From: Draconibacterium sp.
GTDB lineage: Bacteria > Bacteroidota > Bacteroidia > Bacteroidales > Prolixibacteraceae
NCBI GenBank assembly: GCA_030595485.1
Contig: JAUVDE010000183.1
Coordinates: 1 to 6,824, forward strand
Length of the DNA stretch: 6,824 nt
Reading direction: 5' to 3'
The notes below the pieces were generated by a model. That model saw nothing but the letters and a program-made list of their open reading frames with translations. It had not been told where the DNA came from and did no database searches. Within the stretch, counting starts at the first letter, position 1. Every line of letters begins with the position of its first letter. Shown in pieces: positions 1 to 5,860 of the stretch. Position numbers and translations under genes: made by a program.

Positions 1-66
1 AAATACTACTTTATTCATTTTTCACAAGAAGGGGGTTCTTGGGTCAGACGAGACGTAATACACTGA
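1..66 (+). other. Possible 3' tail of a plus-strand gene cut by the window edge
   Basis: Frame 1 of the plus strand is open from the first base to a TGA at 64-66. It would end in a protein-like sequence containing SQEGGSWVRRDVIH. Only 21 codons are visible and the other two plus frames are also open over most of this stretch, so coding is not shown. If real, the gene would converge on the minus-strand transposase gene and the REP cluster would lie between the two stop codons, which is a common place for REP elements. I do not recognise the family. Confidence 0.2.
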
Positions 67-94
67 CATTGTGACTATTCGCCGAAAGACATTA

Positions 95-126
95 TTCATC
101 GGGTGACTTTTGAGTCATCCGGTGAA
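95..126 (+). repeat. REP-like palindrome A, direct orientation
   Basis: This is a 32-nt imperfect palindrome with arms TTCATCGGGTGACT and AGTCATCCGGTGAA around the loop TTTG. Of 14 stem positions 12 are Watson-Crick pairs; the other two are T-G and G-T wobbles on the plus strand, which become A-C mismatches on the other strand. The hairpin is therefore more stable as plus-strand single-stranded DNA. It begins the left copy of the module repeated at 983-1129, where its counterpart is palindrome E. Confidence 0.75.
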
Positions 127-155
127 AGGAAATAAGTAGGATGTCCCGGACTTTG

Positions 156-186
156 TTCACCCCTTGACTTTCAGTCACCGGGTGAA
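156..186 (-). repeat. REP-like palindrome B, inverted orientation
   Basis: This 31-nt element has arms TTCACCCCTTGACT and AGTCACCGGGTGAA with loop TTC. Seven outer and five inner pairs are separated by a two-base internal mismatch. Read on the minus strand it has a G-A mismatch at stem position 9, as palindrome C has on the plus strand, and a 5' ATTC flank like the direct copies. For these reasons I call it inverted. It is identical to palindrome F (1046-1076). Confidence 0.72.
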
Positions 187-205
187 TAGATTTTGTGCCA
201 TTTTA

Positions 206-236
206 TTCGTCGGGTGACTTTGAGTCAACCGGTGAA
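206..236 (+). repeat. REP-like palindrome C, direct orientation, 3' of the RAYT stop
   Basis: This 31-nt element has arms TTCGTCGGGTGACT and AGTCAACCGGTGAA with loop TTG. It has two wobble pairs (G-T and T-G) and a G-A mismatch at stem position 9. It is identical to copies G (1096-1126) and H (1147-1177). It ends 12 bp from the stop codon of the transposase gene, so in the RAYT transcript it would form a hairpin just after the coding region. There is no following run of U, so it is not a standard intrinsic terminator. Confidence 0.75.
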
Positions 237-248
237 AAGGCACATGTT

Positions 249-878
249 TTATACTTCTAAGCCAAATTCCAAGGCTCTTTCCCGATTAATCAATTTTCCA
301 TTTCTAAGCCCCGTATAATCCTGGTAAGAAGAGAACTCCCAATCTGAAGCATTTTCAACTAGTTTTGCACTAACAGGATTCATGTGAATGTATTCAAAAC
401 AAACCTGAGGATAATTATGATCTGGTTCTGAAATATTAATTACCGTACCAAAGCTTGTTTGAAACCAGGCTGGAGTTAGATAAGAATTATCTGTTAAACA
501 TTTTGCTTTTGTAGCCATCTGAAAAAGAGAGCCTGTTCTGTTTTCCTGATTATTTATTGCTCTTGTATATGAACGTAATAAAATTGCAATTGATTTATTT
601 AATATCTGAACTGTATTGGTAACGACTCCCCATTTCACACCGTATTTATCTTTGCTTTCTGATTGATTATTTTCAATCTTAATTTGCGTACTATTAACAT
701 AAACCATTAGGTGAAAATGGTTTGGCATTAAACACCATGCCAAAATATCAGCAAAAGGAAGAATTTGCCTTTTTAGCTTTTTAAGAAAGAAATGATAGTT
801 CTCGTCTGAAAAGAATATTTTTTGAGAATTATTTCCCCTGTTGAAAATATGATATATGTGGTCTGATTCAAATTGCAT
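249..878 (-). CDS. REP-associated tyrosine transposase (RAYT), HUH/Y1 superfamily
   Basis: A 209-residue protein of the Y1 (IS200-like, TnpA-REP) transposase family. Such enzymes nick single-stranded DNA at hairpins and form a covalent 5'-phosphotyrosine link. Visible motifs are the N-terminal strand HIYHIFNRGNN (7-17), the metal-binding HUH motif in PNHFHLMVYV (H54 and H56), the SYTRAINNQ...RTGSLFQ segment (103-120), and the C-terminal YIHMNPVSAKLV (163-174) followed by DWEFSSYQDY (179-188). Y163 is the likely nucleophile by analogy with the family. About 30 polar residues (62-91) separate the HUH strand from the next helix, longer than in compact RAYTs. The ATG puts the first conserved strand at residue 7, as expected. 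An AGGA lies 14 nt upstream of it, farther than an ideal ribosome binding site. A weak TATCTTTA -7-like box lies at 898-905, without a good -33 partner. The reading frame is intact, and REP-like palindromes lie on both sides. Confidence 0.9.
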   Translation of the reverse strand: MQFESDHIYHIFNRGNNSQKIFFSDENYHFFLKKLKRQILPFADILAWCLMPNHFHLMVYVNSTQIKIENNQSESKDKYGVKWGVVTNTVQILNKSIAILLRSYTRAINNQENRTGSLFQMATKAKCLTDNSYLTPAWFQTSFGTVINISEPDHNYPQVCFEYIHMNPVSAKLVENASDWEFSSYQDYTGLRNGKLINRERALEFGLEV

Positions 879-937
879 TGAGTGTATTCTTTTCCTTTAA
901 AGATAGGGATTTTTGGGCTAAATAAAGTTTTTAGCTA

Positions 938-969
938 TTCACCCGTTGATTTTTTCGTCACCGGGTGAA
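938..969 (-). repeat. REP-like palindrome D, inverted orientation, upstream of RAYT
   Basis: This 32-nt element has outer arms TTCACCCG and CGGGTGAA, inner arms TGA and TCA, and a T-rich centre. Read on the minus strand it has the G-A mismatch at stem position 9 and the 5' ATTC flank of the other copies. Its right arm (TTTTCGTCACCGGGTGAAT) pairs with the left arm of palindrome E (985-1003) with two mismatches, so D and E could form one larger cruciform. It lies 60 bp upstream of the RAYT start codon. Confidence 0.7.
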
Positions 970-985
970 TGGGTTTCATGCTTTA

Positions 986-1016
986 TTCAACGGGTGACGA
1001 AAAGTCATCCGGTGAA
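986..1016 (+). repeat. REP-like palindrome E, direct orientation
   Basis: This 31-nt element has arms TTCAACGGGTGAC and GTCATCCGGTGAA with loop GAAAA. It has one A-G mismatch and one G-T wobble. It corresponds to palindrome A in the left module but differs in the loop and first arm, so this part of the module has diverged while the next part has not. Confidence 0.73.
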
Positions 1017-1045
1017 AAGGAACAAGAAGGTTATCCCAAGTTCAG

Positions 1046-1076
1046 TTCACCCCTTGACTTTCAGTCACCGGGTGAA
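1046..1076 (-). repeat. REP-like palindrome F, inverted orientation
   Basis: Identical to palindrome B (156-186): arms TTCACCCCTTGACT and AGTCACCGGGTGAA, loop TTC. It lies 29 nt after palindrome E, the same spacing as between A and B, and 19 nt before G, the same as between B and C. Confidence 0.72.
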
Positions 1077-1095
1077 TAGATTTTGTGCCATTTTA

Positions 1096-1126
1096 TTCGT
1101 CGGGTGACTTTGAGTCAACCGGTGAA
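1096..1126 (+). repeat. REP-like palindrome G, direct orientation
   Basis: Identical to palindromes C and H (arms TTCGTCGGGTGACT and AGTCAACCGGTGAA, loop TTG). It belongs both to the 85-bp direct repeat and to the first unit of the tandem duplication at 1081-1180. Confidence 0.75.
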
Positions 1127-1146
1127 AAGTTTTGTGTGCCATTTTA

Positions 1147-1177
1147 TTCGTCGGGTGACTTTGAGTCAACCGGTGAA
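1147..1177 (+). repeat. REP-like palindrome H, direct orientation, 3' of the HTCS stop
   Basis: Third identical copy of the C/G sequence. It ends 15 bp from the stop codon of the HTCS gene. In the HTCS transcript it would fold just after the coding region, where REP hairpins are known in other bacteria to protect mRNA 3' ends or to reduce read-through. No T tract follows on the minus strand, so a standard intrinsic terminator is not supported. Confidence 0.75.
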
Positions 1178-1192
1178 AAGTTTTGTGAATGG

Positions 1193-4100
1193 TCAAAGCT
1201 TCTCGCGGTATTCAGATGGGGTGCAAGCAAATTGTTTTTGAAAAACGGTACGGAAGTGTTTTACATCCTTAAAACCCACTTCGTAGGCAATTTCGGTGAT
1301 GGTTCTTTCTTTGTCGGCCAAAAGTTGAGCGGCACGTTTAATTCGGATGGAACGAATAAATTCGGCAGTTGACGAACCAATGAGTGCTTTTAGTTTTCGG
1401 TATAAAGATGAATTGCTCATGTTCATTTCGGAAGCCAAAACATCGGAGCTAAACTTATCGTTTTGCAAATTCTCTTCGATGGTAAGAATCACCTTTTCAA
1501 TAAATATTTCTTCCCCCGAAGTGATTTCAATTTCAGATGGTCCTAAACGCACAGATTTACTGTATTGTTTTTTAAGTTTTTTACGACTCTCAAGAATATT
1601 ATTCACTTTTTCAAACAGCAGATTTGGGTCGAATGGTTTCGAGAGAAAATCGTCGGCTCCTAGCTGGGTGCCTAATAACTTGAATTGTTCGTCGCTTTTA
1701 GCTGTTAAAAATATAAAAGGGATAGTTGCAGTAGCATTATTTTCACGAATCTTTTTGCAAAACTCGAAACCATCCATCTTTGGCATCATTACATCAGAAA
1801 TTATCAAACCGGGAGTTTTTTCAAGAACCATTTCATAGCCTTCGGCACCATCTTTTGCCGAATAAACACAATATAAGGATTCAAGTATTGAAACCAGATA
1901 GGCATTTACTTCGGGGTTATCTTCCACAATTAATATACAATCTTCCGATTTCACTAGCTGTTTTTCTTTAACTGGCAAAACACCGCTGAAGCTTTGTTCA
2001 CTGCGTACAAAACTTGACTCGGGTTGTTCAAGTTCTAGCATTTCTTCAGGAGCCAAATGATTTGAACCCTTTAGCAACGAAACGGTAAACTCGGTACGTT
2101 TATCGACTTCGCTAACTACCGAAATAGAACCTTTATGTAATTCGGTAAATCGTTTAACCAATGCCAAACCAATTCCCGAACTCCCGTGGTCTGAACTTTG
2201 CCCCACGCGGTAAAAACGTTCGAAAATATTATCAATTTCAGTTTTCGGAATTCCTTCTCCGTTATCGGAAATACTCAGTAGAACCACATCTTCTTCCTCG
2301 TAAAGTGCTACTTCTATTTTCCCATTATCTTTACTTTTTTTGAATGCGTTCGAAATCAGGTTATTCAGAATGATTTCAATTTTGTCGCGATCAACCCAAA
2401 TGGTTTTTGTTTTTAACGATGTGTTTAGCTTAAAGCTGATGTTGTTAATTCTAGCTAACTCGATAAAAGGATGACAAATTTCTGCAACAAATTCTTCCAG
2501 ATTTGTATTTGTTGCTGCCAGTTTCATATTCCCCGATTCCACTTTTCTGAAATCGAGCAACTGGTTTACAAGGTTCATTAAACGGAGCGAATTATTCTGA
2601 ACAATACCAATCTTATTCTGTGCTTCATTCGATAATTGGTAGTCTTCTTTTTTGCCAAGCAATTCCTTTAATGGCGCTAATATTAAGGTTAACGGAGTAC
2701 GAAACTCGTGAGACAAGTTGGTGAAAAACCTCAATTTCATTTCATTAATTTTCTGGTCCTGCTCGTGTTGCAATTTCTCCATTTCGAGACTATTAGCCAA
2801 ACGAACTTGTTTTACTGCATTCAAACGAATAATCGCAACAATTCCGACCACCACCAAAATGTAAAATAGTAGTGCATACCAGGTCTGCCAAATGGGAGGA
2901 TTAACTACTATTCGGAGAGTCGCTGGCTCTTCGTTCCAAATTTTGTGACGATTGGAACATTTAACATGAAGAAGATATTCTCCTGATTTCAGATTATTAA
3001 AAATAGCAAATCGTCGAGAACCAATTTCGTTCCATTCTTCATCGTAATTCTCCAAATAAACCATATAATTATTTCTTCCGGACGATTCGAAATCAAGAGC
3101 AGAGAATTGTATCTCAACTTTATTCTGCCTGTACGAAAGTTCAATTTCTTTGGTATGCGTAATCGATTGAGTAAGAATATTATTATCTGGGTTTTGTCTA
3201 GGATTAATGGTTTTGTTCAGAATACTTAAACTGATAAACACCGGTTTTGGAAGTTTGGTTTCTTCTACGATATCATCCGGGTGAAACCAGGTTAATCCCT
3301 GTGCTCCACCAAAAAATATTTCACCCTTATCATTCCTAAACACTGATGCTTCAGTGAAATTTTTACCATTAACACCATCTTTTTCATCAAAATTAACAGC
3401 ATGATTGCTACCCTTTGTTTCTAACCTCGAAATACCAACATTGGTACTTAACCATATATTTCCATTTAAATCATGCGCAATTCCTTTTACAAAGTTACTG
3501 GCCAATCCATCTTCCTCGGTATAATATTCAACCGTAAATTTATTGTTATCCGACTCAGAGAGTTTATTCAATCCATTGGGTGTTCCAATCCATATATTCC
3601 CCATCGGATCTTCATCTAAACAAGTAATAATATTTCCGGTAAATTCGCCCGAAATATCATATTGTTCCTCGGCAAGTACTATGCTCGTATCCTTGGCATT
3701 AAAAACATGTAAACCATTGTAGGTACCCACCCAAATTCGTTCTTTACTATCTCTTAACAAGTAGCTAATACGGTTACTTTTTTGTGTCCCGTTTTTCGAA
3801 TTTGCCTTGGTTATCCTCTTAATTAATTTGTACTCATCACTTTTATCAACAAGAATCAATCCCCACTGCAATAAACCTAACAATAGCAAATTATCCTTTT
3901 CTGCTAACGAAACAACTTGTCTCCCTCGCGGAGGTGTCACGAATTTATCTGCAGCATCTATCAGTTTAGGATTACCATTTTCAAATTCTACAATAAACGT
4001 TCTGTTGTTTGTTCCAACCCAAATAGTACCATCATCGGCCTCGTACAAATATTTAATTATAAAGAACCTATTGTCGCTAAAGACATTATTTGGAACAGAA

Positions 4101-5269
4101 TAGAAATTCTCTTTGTCGGGCGACCAAAACAATCCACCACCAATAGTCCCTAACCATAGGTTTCCATTTTTATCGTCAACAACCGACATTATTCGGGTAT
4201 TTGGGAGACCTTTACCAGGCAGTGAATGATAACCCACCGATTTAAAAGCAAGTTTTTCGGTAAGAACAACTACCCCTCCACCATTTGTTCCTAACCAAAT
4301 ATTCCCTGTTTTATCCTGAAGAATATCAAGCACTGCATCGTAATCTTTATTTAAGGTAGCCAGGTTTTCAGGGTGTACCATATGCCTAACAAATTTCTGA
4401 TTATCCTGATCGAACTGATAAAAACCAGTTCCCCAGGTACCCACCCAAATACGGTCAGCCTTATCAATTAAAATCGATTCGAATGTATATCTGGTGTATT
4501 CCGAATTCGTATCCGAGTTGCTTAGACGGAAAGTCTCAATTTGTCTGTTTAGTAGATTGAATTTGTGTAATCCGTTAGTGTTCCCAGCTATCCATATCAC
4601 ATTTCGTTTCTCATCGTACACAATTTCCTGACAATTGATAGTTCCTTTATAGGGCGTATATGAATAATCGTCTAACTTAAATTCATATAGTCCGTTACCT
4701 GCCCCAACCCAAATATCACCATCTGCGGATTCTATAATTGAATTAATAATTCCGTCTAAAAATTGTTTAGAAGTATTTGTTTCCTCATCATATATTATCA
4801 CTCCATTATTCCATGTCCCCATCCATATTTTACCCTTTTTATCTTCATAAAAGCTTAAAATACGATTGCTTGGGAGAACTTCATTTTCGTTTTTATAGTT
4901 TGAAACAATGTTGGTGAAAATCCCGGTAACCGGATTGTATTTACTTACTCCTCCCGATTTTGTTCCAATCCAAATATTTCCTTTGCTATCGACAAAAAGC
5001 GATTCGATTGATGGGTTTACCAGACTATTCGAATCGCCCGGCACCTGATTGAAAATTTTAAACTCGTAGCCGTCGTAACGGTTTAATCCTCCGCGGGTAC
5101 CAATCCAAATAAAACCATCGAGATCCTGCACAATTGAAGTTACTTCGTTATGTGAAAGTCCATCTTCAACGCTTAGAAAATTCTTTAAAAGATCTTGATT
5201 TTTCGCAAACAGAAAATTTGCAAACAGAAATAGTGGGATTAAGAGTAGGAATTTAATCGACTCTCGCAT
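1193..5269 (-). CDS. Hybrid two-component system (HTCS) sensor/regulator, AraC-type output
   Basis: A 1358-residue one-protein phosphorelay of the kind that controls polysaccharide utilisation loci in Bacteroidota: a periplasmic sensor detects a ligand and a cytoplasmic domain activates transcription. In order: signal peptide (about 1-22); about 14 propeller repeats with IWIGT-type motifs (54, 99, 148, 186, 225, 274, 324, 371, 416, 462, 512, 559, 605, 651), enough for two seven-bladed propellers; Y_Y_Y domain (about 710-790); membrane segment (about 798-815); HisKA with NLSHEFRTP, phospho-acceptor H854; HATPase with N974, DNGEGIP (1002-1008) and GSSGIGL (1029-1035); receiver with E1116, D1117, phospho-acceptor D1159, T1189 and K1211; AraC-type HTH (about 1270-1358) ending in TPSEYREKL. 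All catalytic residues are present and the length is usual for the class. The ATG immediately precedes the signal peptide; there is no clear Shine-Dalgarno, as is common in the phylum. The sensed glycan cannot be told, since no SusC/SusD or glycosidase gene is in view. Confidence 0.96.
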   Translation of the reverse strand: MRESIKFLLLIPLFLFANFLFAKNQDLLKNFLSVEDGLSHNEVTSIVQDLDGFIWIGTRGGLNRYDGYEFKIFNQVPGDSNSLVNPSIESLFVDSKGNIWIGTKSGGVSKYNPVTGIFTNIVSNYKNENEVLPSNRILSFYEDKKGKIWMGTWNNGVIIYDEETNTSKQFLDGIINSIIESADGDIWVGAGNGLYEFKLDDYSYTPYKGTINCQEIVYDEKRNVIWIAGNTNGLHKFNLLNRQIETFRLSNSDTNSEYTRYTFESILIDKADRIWVGTWGTGFYQFDQDNQKFVRHMVHPENLATLNKDYDAVLDILQDKTGNIWLGTNGGGVVVLTEKLAFKSVGYHSLPGKGLPNTRIMSVVDDKNGNLWLGTIGGGLFWSPDKENFYSVPNNVFSDNRFFIIKYLYEADDGTIWVGTNNRTFIVEFENGNPKLIDAADKFVTPPRGRQVVSLAEKDNLLLLGLLQWGLILVDKSDEYKLIKRITKANSKNGTQKSNRISYLLRDSKERIWVGTYNGLHVFNAKDTSIVLAEEQYDISGEFTGNIITCLDEDPMGNIWIGTPNGLNKLSESDNNKFTVEYYTEEDGLASNFVKGIAHDLNGNIWLSTNVGISRLETKGSNHAVNFDEKDGVNGKNFTEASVFRNDKGEIFFGGAQGLTWFHPDDIVEETKLPKPVFISLSILNKTINPRQNPDNNILTQSITHTKEIELSYRQNKVEIQFSALDFESSGRNNYMVYLENYDEEWNEIGSRRFAIFNNLKSGEYLLHVKCSNRHKIWNEEPATLRIVVNPPIWQTWYALLFYILVVVGIVAIIRLNAVKQVRLANSLEMEKLQHEQDQKINEMKLRFFTNLSHEFRTPLTLILAPLKELLGKKEDYQLSNEAQNKIGIVQNNSLRLMNLVNQLLDFRKVESGNMKLAATNTNLEEFVAEICHPFIELARINNISFKLNTSLKTKTIWVDRDKIEIILNNLISNAFKKSKDNGKIEVALYEEEDVVLLSISDNGEGIPKTEIDNIFERFYRVGQSSDHGSSGIGLALVKRFTELHKGSISVVSEVDKRTEFTVSLLKGSNHLAPEEMLELEQPESSFVRSEQSFSGVLPVKEKQLVKSEDCILIVEDNPEVNAYLVSILESLYCVYSAKDGAEGYEMVLEKTPGLIISDVMMPKMDGFEFCKKIRENNATATIPFIFLTAKSDEQFKLLGTQLGADDFLSKPFDPNLLFEKVNNILESRKKLKKQYSKSVRLGPSEIEITSGEEIFIEKVILTIEENLQNDKFSSDVLASEMNMSNSSLYRKLKALIGSSTAEFIRSIRIKRAAQLLADKERTITEIAYEVGFKDVKHFRTVFQKQFACTPSEYREKL

Positions 5270-5293
5270 AGTTAAGTTAGTTTGACAAGAATG

Positions 5294-5323
5294 TAAAAGT
5301 AAAGATTTTCAGGAGATACCAAA
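5294..5323 (-). promoter_or_regulatory. Possible Bacteroidota-type promoter for the HTCS gene
   Basis: On the minus strand TTTG (5320-5323) is followed after 18 nt by TACTTTTA (5294-5301). This approaches the Bacteroides sigma-factor consensus of a -33 TTTG and a -7 TAnnTTTG, with one mismatch in the -7 box and a slightly short spacer. The start codon is 24 nt farther on. It fills the gap after the lipoprotein stop codon and would let the HTCS gene be expressed separately from the genes upstream. Such weak matches are frequent in AT-rich DNA. Confidence 0.3.
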
Positions 5324-5324
5324 A

Positions 5325-5813
5325 TTAAAACGATTCTTCCAGCTCTTCAATTACATCTTCGAGAACTTTTAGTGCCGAGTCGCCAATGGCAGCAGCACCT
5401 TCCATAATAGTTCCAAGATCGTCCTCCATGTCGTTTTCAATATACTCTTCCACTTTTTTGTGCACATCATCAATGTCCTCTTTAAAAAGTTGCTTGAGCA
5501 CTTCGCTTATATCCTCTTTATTTTTGTAGGAGTGATATCGAATAATCAGACTCTTGATTTTAATCTGATCCGATAAGGTAAAATCATCACTAAATTTCAG
5601 GTACCAGTTGCTGTTGTATTTCTCGAATTGAGAATCGGACCATTCCCAGTCTTTGTTGTTGTATTTTTTGTGATTCTGTTCCACACGGTCAACAAAACTT
5701 TCAAACTTTTCTAAGTACGATTCTTTTGACGATGGATTCAAACACGACACCAGAAAAAGCACCATGCTGGCAACAATAAAATATTTCGTTAAATTTTTTG
5801 AATTCATATTCAT
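5325..5813 (-). CDS. Small acidic lipoprotein, DUF6565-like
   Basis: A 162-residue predicted lipoprotein. The N-terminus has a basic start (NLTKYF), a hydrophobic stretch (11-23) and a lipobox LVSC with the lipidated cysteine at 24, so it should be anchored to a membrane on the periplasmic side. Residues 31-120 form a mainly helical, charged domain with conserved-looking aromatic positions (YLEKFESFVDRV, W56, W58, F63, W70). The pattern of a lipobox followed by a YL..FE.FV...E...Y...DW...D..F..... W segment recalls the Bacteroidota family DUF6565, but I assign it from memory of that pattern only. The C-terminus is acidic with a small-residue patch (GAAAIGDSA, 139-147). No enzymatic motif is seen. 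Two in-frame ATGs (codons 1 and 3) are both possible starts. It lies 55 bp before the HTCS gene and 47 bp after the phosphoribosyltransferase. Its function is unknown. Confidence 0.8.
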   Translation of the reverse strand: MNMNSKNLTKYFIVASMVLFLVSCLNPSSKESYLEKFESFVDRVEQNHKKYNNKDWEWSDSQFEKYNSNWYLKFSDDFTLSDQIKIKSLIIRYHSYKNKEDISEVLKQLFKEDIDDVHKKVEEYIENDMEDDLGTIMEGAAAIGDSALKVLEDVIEELEESF

Positions 5814-5828
5814 CGTTTTATTCTACAA

Positions 5829-5852
5829 AGACAAGGTATGCCTTGTCTCTAC
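5829..5852 (-). repeat. GTAG-headed REP-like hairpin between genes
   Basis: A perfect 8-bp inverted repeat, AGACAAGG and CCTTGTCT, encloses a 4-nt loop (5829-5848). On the minus strand the tetranucleotide GTAG (5849-5852) stands directly 5' of the stem. A 5' GTAG or GGAG next to a hairpin is the known signature of REP elements recognised by RAYT proteins in Enterobacteriaceae and Pseudomonas. The stem is unrelated to the palindromes near the RAYT. It lies wholly in the 47-bp gap between phosphoribosyltransferase and lipoprotein genes. It could also serve as an mRNA processing or attenuation hairpin; the T run after it on the minus strand is too short for a good terminator. Confidence 0.6.
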
Positions 5853-5860
5853 TGCTGCAC

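Larger units (their letters stand above)
155..239 (+). repeat. 85-bp direct repeat, left copy
   Basis: These 85 bases match 1045-1129 at every position. They hold palindromes B and C and the 19-nt spacer between them. The repeat is the right-hand part of a longer module (92-239 versus 983-1129). Outside the identical part the module copies have diverged: by my count 12 of 35 positions differ between 121-155 and 1011-1045. The two copies are in the same orientation and enclose the transposase gene. Confidence 0.85.
1045..1129 (+). repeat. 85-bp direct repeat, right copy
   Basis: This is the exact copy of 155-239, displaced by 890 bp, and contains palindromes F and G. Identity breaks off at 1130, where a tandem duplication begins on this side and unique sequence leading to the RAYT stop begins on the other. 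Confidence 0.85.
95..1177. mobile_element. RAYT gene with flanking REP/BIME-like clusters (REPtron-like locus)
   Basis: An HUH/Y1 tyrosine transposase gene (249-878) sits between three REP-like palindromes at 95-236 and five at 938-1177. All eight share inner TGAC/GTCA arms and outer TTC/GAA ends, with a short loop of 3-6 nt. RAYT proteins are known to bind and cleave REP hairpins as single-stranded DNA, and their genes are typically flanked by the REPs they recognise. Seven of the eight palindromes belong in approximate inverted pairs (95-126/156-186, 206-236 with the preceding copy, 938-969/986-1016, 1046-1076/1096-1126), which is BIME-like. That this RAYT acts on these repeats is inferred from position only. 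No insertion-sequence ends or target-site duplication were seen, so the limits given are simply the outermost repeats. Confidence 0.65.
1081..1180 (+). repeat. Tandem duplication of a REP unit (49 + 51 bp)
   Basis: Unit one (1081-1129) and unit two (1130-1180) are identical except that unit two has two extra bases, TG, in its TTTTGTG leader. Each contains one direct-orientation REP. A third TTTTGTG follows at 1181-1187, where the repeat stops. The near-perfect identity points to a recent event such as replication slippage or REP-REP exchange. The left cluster has only one copy of this unit. Confidence 0.85.

Noticed and set aside
25..41. Hairpin CAAGAA / TTCTTG around GGGGG near the left edge
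   Set aside because: Only 6 bp with no T run after it, unlike the REP stems; too weak to call a terminator.
71..93. Decayed ninth REP (GTGACTATTCGCCGAA)
   Set aside because: It has REP-like words but the arms do not pair in the right order and no stem longer than 4 bp forms.
95..1177. CRISPR array
   Set aside because: The repeats are palindromes of alternating orientation, spacers are 16-30 nt, and several spacers are themselves repeated (TTTTGTGCCATTTTA), unlike unique CRISPR spacers. No cas gene is present.
1085..1372. Plus-strand open frame encoding a 17-residue peptide repeat (PFYSSGDFESTGEKFC)
   Set aside because: The peptide repeat is only the translation of the 51-bp REP tandem duplication, and the rest of the frame runs antisense through the HTCS gene.
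1347..1838. Plus-strand open frame of 163 codons
   Set aside because: Antisense to the receiver and DNA-binding region of the HTCS gene, with no recognisable protein features.
3274..3286. REP-like CATCCGGGTGAAA inside the HTCS gene
   Set aside because: It is a single half-site with no matching arm and encodes the conserved FHPDD segment at the end of the propeller region.
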